Below are positions 33,830 to 41,490 of a stretch of DNA of 64,000 nt, piece by piece (the first letter of the stretch is position 1; the number at the start of each line of letters is the position of its first letter). Below the pieces are notes generated by a model. It did no database searches. It saw only the letters and a list, made by a program, of their open reading frames with translations, and was not told the DNA's origin. A program made the position numbers and the translations under genes. Location of the stretch: NCBI RefSeq assembly GCF_001715295.1, contig NZ_MDKB01000003.1, forward strand, positions 1,009,954-1,073,953, given 5' to 3'. This stretch comes from Streptomyces griseus (GTDB lineage: Bacteria; Actinomycetota; Actinomycetes; Streptomycetales; Streptomycetaceae).

Positions 33830-34572
33830 GTGACGGGACTCCTGCCGTACGTACGCTGTGCACGCAATGTGCCGGGACGCCGGCGGCACCGCGTTGTGCA
33901 GCGCCGACGCCCTCGATTTTAGGCCGAAGAGGTGGCGTACCGGATCAGGTGGTACCGGTCTTCTCACGGCCCGGCCCCGGCCCCTGCCGTCCGGACGGGC
34001 CCGGGCCGGAAGCGCGCCGGGGTCCGGCGGGACGCCGGGGGCCCGCGGCGGGGCGGGCCCGCGCCCGGCACGACCCGCACCACCGGCCGGGCCGCACCGC
34101 GACGGAAAAGCCCCGGGAGCGGAGCGGGCCGGGAGCCGCCGCAACCGGGGCCCGACAAGGCGCCACCTTCCGGAGCGGCGCGCAGCACCAGGGCGGGCCC
34201 GTCCGGACGGCACGACCCGGACCACCAACCGGGCCGCACCACGACGAAGAAGCACACGGGAGCGGAGCGGGCCGAGGGCCGCCGCCATCCAGGGCCCGAC
34301 AAGGCGCCACCTTCCGGAGCGGCGCGCAGCACCAGGGCGGGCCCGTCCGGACGGCACGACCCGGACCACCAACCGGGCCGCACCACGACGAAGAAGCACA
34401 CGGGAGCGGAGCGGGCCGAGGGCCGCCGCCATCCAGGGCCCGACAAGGCGCCACCTTCCGGAGCGGCGAGCAGCGCCGGGGCGGGCCCGCGCCCGGCGCG
34501 GTCCGGACGAAGAGCTGGGCCGTACCCCGACGAAGGAGCGCCGGGAGCGGAGGTGGGCGGGGCCGGCCGGTC
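33830..34572. other. Repeat-bearing intergenic region without a supported gene
   Basis: 743 bases between the LARTG protein gene and the NagD-type gene, both leftward. It is almost entirely a degenerate 144-base repeat array (listed separately). All six frames are open through most of it because of composition, but codon pattern and peptide content do not resemble the neighbouring genes on either strand. Confidence 0.6.
34007..34560. repeat. Tandem 144-base repeat array
   Basis: Two complete units at 34151-34294 and 34295-34438 are identical to my reading. A diverged unit lies to the left (about 34007-34150) and a truncated, diverged one to the right (34439-34560). Each good unit contains the perfect palindrome CCGTCCGGACGG and a GACAAGGCGCCACCTTCC block. 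The period is a multiple of three, so a translated form would be a 48-residue repeat, but no start or ribosome site supports that. It may be 3' UTR of the LARTG gene or a structural DNA element. Confidence 0.85.
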
Positions 34573-35457
34573 TCAGGTGCGCCGGCGGAACCGGAGGACG
34601 AGGGCCGCTCCGCCGAGGATCAGCGCCCCGGCGGTCAGCGCCGCCCACGCGGCGTCCGGCCGGCCGGTGCGGGCGAGTTCCGGCAGGGGGTCGCCCGCCG
34701 CGTCACGCGGCACGCCGGCCTCCTCCGGGTCCGTGCCGGTGCCCCCGTCGGCCGCGCCCTCGACGATGACGAAGTCGTACCCGGCCGACTCGCCCACCCA
34801 GTCACCGTCGGCCTGTCCGGCGTCCCGTTTCCCGGCGTCCTGTTTCCCGCCGTCCTGCGTGGGGCGCCGCTGGACGATGGCCGCGTTCGCCGTGACCCTG
34901 CCGGGCCGGGTGTCGGAGGTGAACGCCATCCGGATCTCCACGGTGACGGTCCGCTTCGCGGGGACGGTGAAGCCGGGGAAGTCGTCGCCGTGTTCGCCGC
35001 TGCCGAAGACACCGATCTGCTCGTCGCGGTCGGTGGACTCCCAGGTGACCCGGTGTTCCTCGTCGGGGTGCGTCCGCTCGGTGAACTCCAGCTGGATCTG
35101 CTCGGGAGTGAGCGTGCGGTCCTCGTCGGTGAGGACCAGGACGGGGTGGATCGAGTGGCAGGGCTCGGAGGTGGTGTTGATCAGGTCGAGGTACCAGGTG
35201 CCGTAGCCACCGCCGGACGCGTACGTGTCGGGGCCGCCGTGGATCCGGGTGTCGATGGGGAAGTCCGCACCGTCCGGGTCGCCGCAGGCGGGCTGCGGGC
35301 CGGCGACGGCTCCGTACTGGGCCACCGGCGCCGTGACCGGGATGGCGATGGCGGCGGGACTTCCGAGGAGGCCGGCCGGGACGGCGAGTCCCGCGGCGAG
35401 TCCGAGACGGGTGAGGGCACGGCCGTCGCGCAGTCGTGCGGGAGGCTTGGGGGGCAT
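34573..35457 (-). CDS. Cell-wall-anchored surface protein with LARTG sorting signal
   Basis: 294 residues. A signal peptide (RLGLAAGLAVPAGLLGSPAAIA) leads into a beta-rich body with two cysteines (PACGDP, EPCHSI). The C-terminus is a complete sorting signal: LARTG, the hydrophobic segment AAWAALTAGALILGGAALVL, then RFRRRT. LAxTG is the motif used by class E sortases of Streptomyces, so the protein is expected to be linked to peptidoglycan by such an enzyme rather than by the class F sortase at 31672. The ATG at 35457 is a reasonable start. It lies directly upstream of the 144-base repeat array. Confidence 0.85.
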   Translation of the reverse strand: MPPKPPARLRDGRALTRLGLAAGLAVPAGLLGSPAAIAIPVTAPVAQYGAVAGPQPACGDPDGADFPIDTRIHGGPDTYASGGGYGTWYLDLINTTSEPCHSIHPVLVLTDEDRTLTPEQIQLEFTERTHPDEEHRVTWESTDRDEQIGVFGSGEHGDDFPGFTVPAKRTVTVEIRMAFTSDTRPGRVTANAAIVQRRPTQDGGKQDAGKRDAGQADGDWVGESAGYDFVIVEGAADGGTGTDPEEAGVPRDAAGDPLPELARTGRPDAAWAALTAGALILGGAALVLRFRRRT

Positions 35458-35624
35458 AGGGGGACACCCTTCGCTGCTCGCGAACGGTCGGGGCGGAGGG
35501 CCACCGGCTGTGGCGGCGACGCTGCCACGGGGCTGCCGGGGGAGCCACCGCCCAGCGGGGAGAACCGCCCGATCGGGCGTCGGAAACCGCCCGGCCGGCC
35601 CCCCGCCCCGAGCCCGGTGCCCGC

Positions 35625-36839
35625 TCAGCCGGCCCCGGCTCCCTCCCGCTCGTCGTCCGGGCCCTCCTCGCCTCTCCTCCCCCGCCCCGTCCGCTCCGCA
35701 CGTCCCGACTCCTCCTGGTCGCCGCCCTCCCCGGCGCGGCCGAAGAGCGGGGCGAGGACCAGCTGGGCCGCCCCCTCGGCGACCGGGCGATCGCCGCCGC
35801 CCACGACGGTGACCGGCACGGGGGCGGCGGCGCCCTCCCGCCGGGCGCGCTCCTCGATCACCTCGCGCACGCCCCGCACGTACGCGTCCTCGTCGGCCGC
35901 GACGGTACGGCCGCCGAGGATCACCCGGTCGATGTCGAGCAGCCCGACGAGATTGGCGGCGCCCGCCCCGAGCACCCTGGCGGCCTCCGCGATGTCGCCC
36001 CGGGCGGCGGCGGCCAGGCAGAGGGCCTCGATGCAGCCGCGTCCGCCGCAGCCGCACGGGGGGCCGTCCAGTTGCAGGGTCTGGTGGCCGAACTCCCCGG
36101 CGCCGGTACGGGTTCCGCGGTGCAGGGCACCGCCGAGGACGAGTCCGGCGCCGAGCCCGGTGCCCAGGTGGAGGTAGGCGAAGTCGACGCCGGTCCGTTC
36201 CCGCAGGGCGAGACCGAGGGCGGCGGCATTGGTGTCCTTGTCGACGACGACGGGCATCCCGGTCCGCTCGGCGAGGGCGTCCCGCAGCGGGTAGCCGTTC
36301 CACCCGGGGAAGCCCGTGACCCGGTGGAGGACGCCGCTGCGGTGGTCCAGGGGTCCGGGGAGGGCGGCGCCCACGCCGAGGACCGGGCGGTCCGCGGTCC
36401 TGGGGGCGTCTGCCCGTACCCTCTGCACCGCGTGGGCCGCCGTCGTGAGGACCTCGCGGGCCGGGGCGCCGAGGTCCAGCGGGGTGGTGCGGGTCGCGAC
36501 CGGGGTTCCGGCGAGGTCGACGAGGACGGCGCTCAGCTCGTCGCGGTCCAGGTGGAGCCCCACCGCATACCCGGCGTCCGGGACCAGCCGCAGCACCGTG
36601 CGGGGTTTGCCGCCCGTGGAGGCACGGCGGCCGGCCTCGGCGGCGAGGCCCTCGGCGCGCAGCCTGGCGGTGATCTTGCTGACGGCCTGCGGGGTGAGTC
36701 CGGTGCGCTCCGCGAGCTCCAGTCGGCTGATCCCCTGCTCACCGGCCACGCGCAGCAGGTCGAGGACGAGGGAGGCGTTGTGGTGGCGCAGGGCCGGGAG
36801 GTTCGCTCCGCCGCTCCTGCTGCTGCTCCTGTTCACCAC
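35625..36839 (-). CDS. ROK-family transcriptional repressor
   Basis: 404 residues. A winged helix (residues about 18-75: LVLDLLRVAGEQGISRLELAERTGLTPQAVSKIT) is followed by the ROK sugar-kinase fold. The glycine-rich loop is VGLHLDRD, the catalytic-base region is VDKDTNAAALG, and the zinc motif GHQTL followed by CGCGGRGCIEALC is complete. A charged, disordered tail ends the protein. Start is GTG-GTG at 36839. It is divergent from the oxidoreductase gene at 36893, and the 53-base gap contains an inverted repeat overlapping the promoter, so it probably represses that gene in response to a sugar. Confidence 0.9.
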   Translation of the reverse strand: MVNRSSSRSGGANLPALRHHNASLVLDLLRVAGEQGISRLELAERTGLTPQAVSKITARLRAEGLAAEAGRRASTGGKPRTVLRLVPDAGYAVGLHLDRDELSAVLVDLAGTPVATRTTPLDLGAPAREVLTTAAHAVQRVRADAPRTADRPVLGVGAALPGPLDHRSGVLHRVTGFPGWNGYPLRDALAERTGMPVVVDKDTNAAALGLALRERTGVDFAYLHLGTGLGAGLVLGGALHRGTRTGAGEFGHQTLQLDGPPCGCGGRGCIEALCLAAAARGDIAEAARVLGAGAANLVGLLDIDRVILGGRTVAADEDAYVRGVREVIEERARREGAAAPVPVTVVGGGDRPVAEGAAQLVLAPLFGRAGEGGDQEESGRAERTGRGRRGEEGPDDEREGAGAG

Positions 36840-36856
36840 CCCATTGTCCCCTTCGC

Positions 36857-36885
36857 TTGCACTTCGGCAACAGCGTTGCTTAAGT
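36857..36885 (+). promoter_or_regulatory. Promoter and candidate ROK operator of the oxidoreductase operon
   Basis: TTGCAC (36857-36862) and TTAAGT (36880-36885) are separated by 17 bases. Within the spacer lies the inverted repeat GCAAC-AGC-GTTGC (36867-36879). Transcription would begin at or within two bases of the ATG at 36893, so the message is probably leaderless. Overlap of operator and spacer fits repression by the divergent ROK protein. Confidence 0.6.
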
Positions 36886-36892
36886 GGTCGGC

Positions 36893-37999
36893 ATGACTGC
36901 CAACGCTCCCCTCCGCGTCGGACTCGTGGGCTACGGCCTGGCGGGGTCCGTCTTCCACGCCCCGCTGATCTCGGCCACCGAGGGCCTGGTCCTGGACACG
37001 GTCGTCACGTCGGACGAGGAGCGGCAGGCGCAGGCCCGCGCCGAGTTCCCCGGTGTCCGGCTCGCGGGCTCGTCCGGGGAACTCCTCGCGCGGGCGGGCG
37101 AGCTGGATCTGGTCGTGGTGGCCTCCCCGAACAGGACGCACGTCCCGATCGCGCGGGCCGCCCTGGAGGCGGGTCTGCCGGTGGTCGTGGACAAGCCGCT
37201 CGCGGGGACGGCGGCCGAGGCCAGGGAGCTGGCCGCGCTGGCCGGTGAGCGGGGGCTCCTGCTGTCGGTCTTCCAGAACCGCCGCTGGGACAACGACTTC
37301 CTGACCCTGGCCGGCCTGATCGAGGACGGTGAGCTCGGCGCCGTACAGCGTTTCGAGTCCCGTTTCGAGCGGTGGCGCCCGCAGCTGAAGGGCGGCTGGC
37401 GCGAGTCGGGCGACCCGCTGGACATCGGGGGCCTGCTGTACGACCTGGGCAGCCACATCGTGGACCAGGCGCTGACGCTGTTCGGTCCCGCGGTGCGGGT
37501 GTACGCGGAGTCCGACGTACGCCGTCCGGGTGCGGCGGCCGACGACGACACGTTCCTCGCGATCACGCACGCCGGCGGTGTCCGCTCCCACCTGTACGCC
37601 AGCGCCACCACGGCCCAGCTCGGGCCGCGTTTCCGGGTGCTCGGCTCGAAGGCGGGCTATGTGAAGTACGGCCTCGACCCCCAGGAGGCCGCGCTGCGCG
37701 AGGGTGCCCGTCCGGTGGCCGGCCGACCGTGGGGCGAGGAGCCGGAGGAGCTGTGGGGCCGGCTGGGTGCCGGCGAGTCCCCGCTGACGGGCGGCGGCGA
37801 ACCGGTCCGTACGGTGCCCGGCGACTATCCCGCGTACTACGCCGCCGTCGCCGCCGCCCTGCGGGGCACCGGCGCGAATCCCGTGACGGCGCTGCAGGCC
37901 GCCACCACCCTGGACGTCCTGGAGGCCGCGCGCCGCTCGGCCCGCGAGGGCGTGTCCGTGACCCTTCTTCCGCACCACGACGAGGAGCAGCACGCATGA
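36893..37999 (+). CDS. Gfo/Idh/MocA-family oxidoreductase
   Basis: 368 residues. An N-terminal Rossmann domain (RVGLVGYGLAGSVFHAPLI; DLVVVASPNRTHVPIARAAL; VVVDKPLAGTAAEARELA with the EKP-type lysine as DKP) is followed by the alpha/beta substrate domain (FQNRRWDNDFLTL, GGLLYDLGSHIVDQAL with the catalytic Asp/His pair). These enzymes oxidise or reduce sugars and cyclitols with NAD(P). The ATG at 36893 lies immediately after the promoter. Its last codon overlaps the next gene (ATGA). Confidence 0.92.
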   Translation: MTANAPLRVGLVGYGLAGSVFHAPLISATEGLVLDTVVTSDEERQAQARAEFPGVRLAGSSGELLARAGELDLVVVASPNRTHVPIARAALEAGLPVVVDKPLAGTAAEARELAALAGERGLLLSVFQNRRWDNDFLTLAGLIEDGELGAVQRFESRFERWRPQLKGGWRESGDPLDIGGLLYDLGSHIVDQALTLFGPAVRVYAESDVRRPGAAADDDTFLAITHAGGVRSHLYASATTAQLGPRFRVLGSKAGYVKYGLDPQEAALREGARPVAGRPWGEEPEELWGRLGAGESPLTGGGEPVRTVPGDYPAYYAAVAAALRGTGANPVTALQAATTLDVLEAARRSAREGVSVTLLPHHDEEQHA

Positions 38000-38475
38000 A
38001 CCCCGGCGCTCCGACCATCTCCGAGCTGATCGCCCAGGAGCGGCGGCTGACGCTGCCGCACTTCGGCTACGACGACGCGTACGCCCTGGGCGGGCTGCTG
38101 GTCGCCCTGGCCCGCGACCGGCACGCCCCGGTCGCGATCGACATCCGGCGGGGCGCGCAGCAGCTCTTCCATGCCGCGCTGCCGGGTTCGAGCGCGGACA
38201 ACGACGCCTGGATCGACCGCAAGCGCCGGGTGGTGGAGCGGTACGGCGAGAGCTCCTACCTGGTGGGCACGCGGTTCCGGGCGAAGGGCACGACGTTCGA
38301 GGAGTCCTCCCGGCTGGACCCGGACACGTACGCCGCGCACGGCGGCTCGTTCCCGATCGCGGTGGAGGGGGCCGGGGTGATCGGCTCGGTCACGGTCTCC
38401 GGCCTCCCGCAGGCCGAGGACCACGCCCTGGTGGTCGAGGCGCTGGAGCAGTTCGCCACCCGCCGCACCGGCTGA
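37996..38475 (+). CDS. UPF0303/HbpS-GlcG-like heme-degrading domain protein
   Basis: 159 residues of the DUF336-related UPF0303 family. LTLPHFGYDDAYALGGLLVALA, PVAIDIRRGAQQLFHAALPGSSADNDAWIDRKRRVV and GGSFPIAVEGAGVIGSVTVSGLPQAEDH are the family's usual blocks. HbpS relatives bind heme and sense redox state, but for this branch no reaction is established. It has no signal peptide. The ATG at 37996 overlaps the preceding TGA by four bases, so it is coupled to the oxidoreductase and controlled by the same ROK promoter. Confidence 0.88.
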   Translation: MNPGAPTISELIAQERRLTLPHFGYDDAYALGGLLVALARDRHAPVAIDIRRGAQQLFHAALPGSSADNDAWIDRKRRVVERYGESSYLVGTRFRAKGTTFEESSRLDPDTYAAHGGSFPIAVEGAGVIGSVTVSGLPQAEDHALVVEALEQFATRRTG

Positions 38476-38613
38476 CACCGGCCGGCGCGAGAGCCGCACG
38501 AGAGCCGGCACGACGGCCGTCGTCGGGAGGCGGGGACACGGAGCCGGGCAGGTCGCCCGGATCTCCGCCCTCCGCCTCCCACCGGCGAAGACGGTGGAGC
38601 GGAATGGAGAGGG

Positions 38614-39474
38614 CTACGCGTCCGCGAGGTGCTGGCGCTGGCGGCCCAGTCCCTCCACCTCCACCTCCACCACGTCCCCGGCGCGCAGGTACGGCTTGGG
38701 GTCGGGGCGTCCCATGGCCACGCCCGCGGGCGTGCCGGTGTTGATCACGTCGCCGGGGTGGAGCGTCATGAAGTGGCTGACGTAGCGCACGACCTCGCCG
38801 ACCGGGAAGATCTGGTCGGCCGTCGTGCCGTCCTGCTCGAGTTCCCCGTTGACCCAGAGCCTCAGCGGCAGCGCCTGCGGGTCGGGGATCTCGTCCGCGG
38901 TGACCAGCCAGGGCCCGAGGGGGTTGAACGTCTCGCAGTTCTTGCCCTTGTCCCAGGTGCCGCCGTGTTCGAGCTGGAACTCCCGCTCCGAGACGTCGTG
39001 CGCCGTGGCGTATCCGGCGACGTACCCGAGGGCCTCCTCGGCGGAGCCCAGGTAGCGGGCGGTGCGGCCGATGACGACGGCGAGCTCGACCTCCCAGTCG
39101 GTCTTTCGGCTGTTGCGCGGGACGAGCACGGTGTCCTCGGGGCCGACGACGGTGTCCGGCGCCTTGAGGAACAGGATCGGCTCGTCCGGGATCGCCGCGC
39201 CGGTCTCCGCCGCGTGGTCGTGGTAGTTCAGCCCGATGCACACGATCTTGCCGATCCGGCCGACCGGCGGGCCGATGCGCAGCCCGGCCCGGTCGAGCGG
39301 CGGCAGTACGTCGGGTGTCTGCGCCGCCTCCCGTATGCGGGCCAGGGCCGAGGCGTCGGCGAGCAGTTCACCGTCGATGTCGGCGACAAGGCCCGAAAGG
39401 TCACGCAGCGTCCCGTTCCGGTCCAGCAGTGCCGGGCGCTCGGCGCCCGCCGTACCGACTCGAAGCAGCTTCAA
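38614..39474 (-). CDS. Fumarylacetoacetate hydrolase family protein
   Basis: 286 residues. An N-terminal cap (KLLRVGTAGAERPALLD) is followed by the FAH fold with KIVCIGLNYHDHAAETG (catalytic His pair), EPILFLKAP, DWEVELAVVIG (metal-binding acidic residues), GYATAHDVSEREFQ and a C-terminal GDVINTGTPAGVAMG. Members cleave or decarboxylate acylpyruvates and related diketo acids using Mg; the exact substrate is not readable. The start is TTG at 39474, eight bases after GGGGAG. An inverted repeat CTTGG-8-CCAAG (39533-39550) upstream may be a regulator site. Confidence 0.9.
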   Translation of the reverse strand: MKLLRVGTAGAERPALLDRNGTLRDLSGLVADIDGELLADASALARIREAAQTPDVLPPLDRAGLRIGPPVGRIGKIVCIGLNYHDHAAETGAAIPDEPILFLKAPDTVVGPEDTVLVPRNSRKTDWEVELAVVIGRTARYLGSAEEALGYVAGYATAHDVSEREFQLEHGGTWDKGKNCETFNPLGPWLVTADEIPDPQALPLRLWVNGELEQDGTTADQIFPVGEVVRYVSHFMTLHPGDVINTGTPAGVAMGRPDPKPYLRAGDVVEVEVEGLGRQRQHLADA

Positions 39475-39608
39475 CGGTCCATCTCCCCTTGGTCGAGGTC
39501 CAGCCCGTCGGTGGGTTGCGGCCAGCGAAAGGCTTGGCTGATCCTCCAAGACGTCGGATCACTCCGCAAGACCCTGTTCACGAGCTGGACCCCGCGCCCC
39601 TCATACGG

Positions 39609-40379
39609 TCATACGGCCGGGGCGAGTGCGGTGTCCGCGGCCGGGGCGGTCCGGTAGAGGAAGGCGCGCTCGATCGCCGTCCAGGTGGTGCTGGTGACGA
39701 TGTAGAGCGCGGCGGCCAGCGGTACGAAGGCCACCGAGAAGAGGGTCAGGAAGGACATCAGCGGCATCACCTTCGTCATGGCCCCCATGCCGGGCACCGG
39801 CTGCCCGTCGGGTCCGGTGGCCGGGGTGACGGGGTTCGCCGCCATCTGGCGCTTGGTGCGGCCGTAGTTGAAGGTGGCGACGGCCGCGACGACGGCGAAG
39901 AGCGCCAGGTAGACCAGCCCCTGCCCGCCGAACGGCCCGCCATCGGCGAGGGCCTGGTGCCAGCGCTCGCCGAGCGGAGCGCCGAAGAGCGCGTGGTCGA
40001 GCAGCGCGTTGGGCTCACCGCCGATCCGGTGGCTGGAGAACAGGTGGTAGAGCAGGAAGAACGCCGGCATCTGGAGCAGGCTCGGCAGGCAGCCGGAGAG
40101 CGGCGAGACCTTCTCCTGCGCGTGCAGTTCCATGAGCGCCTTCTGCATCCGCTCGGGGTTCTTCGCGTGTTTCGTGCGGAGTTCCGCGATCTGCGGCTGG
40201 AGCCGGGTGCGGGCCTTCTGGCCGCGCGCCGCCGCCCGTGACAGGGGGTGGACGGCGAGCCGTACCAGGGCGGTGAACAGGACGATCGCGGCAGCGGTGG
40301 ACGCGCTCTGGAAGAGCGGCTGGAGCAGATCGGCCAGCGAGCCGACCAGGCTCGCGAAGGCGGACATGAATGCGGACAT
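39609..40379 (-). CDS. YidC/Oxa1-family membrane protein insertase (paralogue)
   Basis: 256 residues with about five hydrophobic segments. The core shows FTALVRLAVHPLSRAAARGQKARTRLQPQIAELR (basic cytoplasmic loop, with the hydrophilic-groove Arg in TALVRLAV), LSGCLPSLLQMPAFFLLYHLF, and a C-terminal VMPLMSFLTLFSVAFVPLAAALYIVTSTTW. It is shorter than the housekeeping YidC next to rnpA/oriC and lies in an unrelated place, so it is a second copy with probably specialised clients. The ATG at 40379 follows GGAGGG. It sits downstream of the small membrane protein gene at 40460 on the same strand. Confidence 0.88.
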   Translation of the reverse strand: MSAFMSAFASLVGSLADLLQPLFQSASTAAAIVLFTALVRLAVHPLSRAAARGQKARTRLQPQIAELRTKHAKNPERMQKALMELHAQEKVSPLSGCLPSLLQMPAFFLLYHLFSSHRIGGEPNALLDHALFGAPLGERWHQALADGGPFGGQGLVYLALFAVVAAVATFNYGRTKRQMAANPVTPATGPDGQPVPGMGAMTKVMPLMSFLTLFSVAFVPLAAALYIVTSTTWTAIERAFLYRTAPAADTALAPAV

Positions 40380-40459
40380 GGGTGAGCCCTCCGGGGGTCT
40401 CGTCGTGCCGGGTGGAGTGGGTGACTCGGCAGGACGGACCGCGCGGGGGAGCGATGCCC

Positions 40460-40792
40460 CTACGCGGCCGCCGGGAGGGCGGCCCCGGGGGCTCGGGGCC
40501 TGGTGCGGCCCCTGGCGTCGGGATCCCGTTGCGGGAGGAAGGCGGTGCGTTTCTCCCGGTCGCGCATGGCGGTGCGTACCCGCGTGCGGGGCACGGGGGC
40601 GGCGCAGCGGGCGCTGATGACGGAGCAGACGAGGAGCGCCGATCCGGCGGCCGCGGTGGCGGCGAGCGCCACGGCGGCGGAGAGGCTGCCGCCCTCGGCG
40701 AGCAGCACCTCGGTGAGGAAGAGGACGAGGAAGGCGGCGGGCCGGAGCAGGCGGGCGCAGGCGCGGCGCACACGGTTCGTGTCGTCGTTCAC
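40460..40792 (-). CDS. Small membrane protein (DUF6412-like)
   Basis: 110 residues. Two hydrophobic stretches (LLRPAAFLVLFLTEVLLAEG and LSAAVALAATAAAGSALLVCSVIS) are followed by a basic, Arg/Pro-rich tail. The GTG at 40792 is preceded by a GGGGGAGGGG ribosome site. Proteins of this kind are often found beside a YidC paralogue in Streptomyces, as here, which hints that it may be a partner or client of that insertase. The family assignment is from memory of this arrangement and is moderate. Confidence 0.65.
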   Translation of the reverse strand: MNDDTNRVRRACARLLRPAAFLVLFLTEVLLAEGGSLSAAVALAATAAAGSALLVCSVISARCAAPVPRTRVRTAMRDREKRTAFLPQRDPDARGRTRPRAPGAALPAAA

Positions 40793-40836
40793 CGGCCCCT
40801 CCCCCTGCGTGTCATGCCTCCTGTGTCCTTCAGCCG

Positions 40837-41367
40837 TTATACACGATCGGGGTCCAGCGGTTCGAGGAGTCGGCGGGGTGCGAGCAGCGCGCGGCTGACC
40901 GGGTCCTCGGGGTCCGGGTCGAGTCCGGGGCCGGGCCGCATCTCCACGTCCTCGAGCGGTACGCCGGTGGCGCAGGCCGGGCACTCGCCGTACGCGCCGA
41001 GTTCCGTGCCGCACGGGGCGTGCACGAAGATCCGCATGGGGACGGTGCCCTCGACGTGTTCGCGGCCCCAGAGGCCGAGCGAGCGCAGGGTGGGCCAGAG
41101 GGCCCTGCCGCTGTCGGTGAGGACGTATTCGTCGCGCGGGGGCGATTCCTGGTAGCGGCGGCGGGCGAGGACCCCGGCGTCGGTGAGGGACTGGAGCCGG
41201 GCGGCCAGGACGGCGCGCGGGATGCCGAGGTGGCCGAGGAAGTCGTTGTAGCGGCGCACCCCGTAGAAGGCGTCGCGCACGACCAGGAGGGTCCAGCGTT
41301 CGCCGATCACCTCCAGTGCGCGGGCGATCGAGCACTGCTGTGTCGCATAGTCCTTGCCCAGAGCCAT
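40837..41367 (-). CDS. HxlR-family transcriptional regulator
   Basis: 176 residues. The winged helix runs from about 10 to 100, with the family's conserved CSIARALEVIGERWTLLVVRDAFYGVRRYNDF and LAARLQSLTDAGVLARRRYQ. The C-terminal 65 residues are an extension with cysteines (APCGTELGAYGECPACATG) resembling a zinc ribbon (C-x9-C-x2-C), which is not part of the minimal HxlR fold and could sense metal or thiol stress. Divergent from the MFS gene at 41491, with two matching inverted repeats between. Confidence 0.9.
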   Translation of the reverse strand: MALGKDYATQQCSIARALEVIGERWTLLVVRDAFYGVRRYNDFLGHLGIPRAVLAARLQSLTDAGVLARRRYQESPPRDEYVLTDSGRALWPTLRSLGLWGREHVEGTVPMRIFVHAPCGTELGAYGECPACATGVPLEDVEMRPGPGLDPDPEDPVSRALLAPRRLLEPLDPDRV

Positions 41368-41383
41368 GGCACCACTTTACCCC

Positions 41384-41450
41384 AGTAGGTTCGATGACCG
41401 AACCTACTCGTGCTAACGTGACCGCCCTCGCCAGGTTCATTCACCGAACC
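41384..41450. promoter_or_regulatory. Two matching inverted repeats between HxlR and MFS genes
   Basis: Site 1 (41384-41408) is AGTAGGTTCG-5-CGAACCTACT. Site 2 (41434-41450) is GGTTC-7-GAACC. Both share the core AGGTTC-6-CGAACC. Site 1 begins 17 bases upstream of the regulator start and can block its promoter; site 2 lies between a TAACGT -10-like element near 41414 and the MFS gene. They are good candidates for HxlR operators giving autoregulation and efflux control. Confidence 0.7.
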
Positions 41451-41490
41451 GAGCCCGGGTCCGCCGGGCCGAGCGCCCCGGAGGGACGTC

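Noticed and set aside
33035..34648. N-terminal extension of the NagD-type phosphatase through the repeat array
   Set aside because: The family begins at the DxDG motif, 10-15 residues after the ATG at 33829; the upstream part is composition-driven.
33932..36177. Rightward frames through the 144-base repeats giving a 48-residue repeat protein
   Set aside because: They continue antisense into the LARTG protein gene with no start, no ribosome site and no sensible composition. The repeat keeps frame only because its length is a multiple of three.
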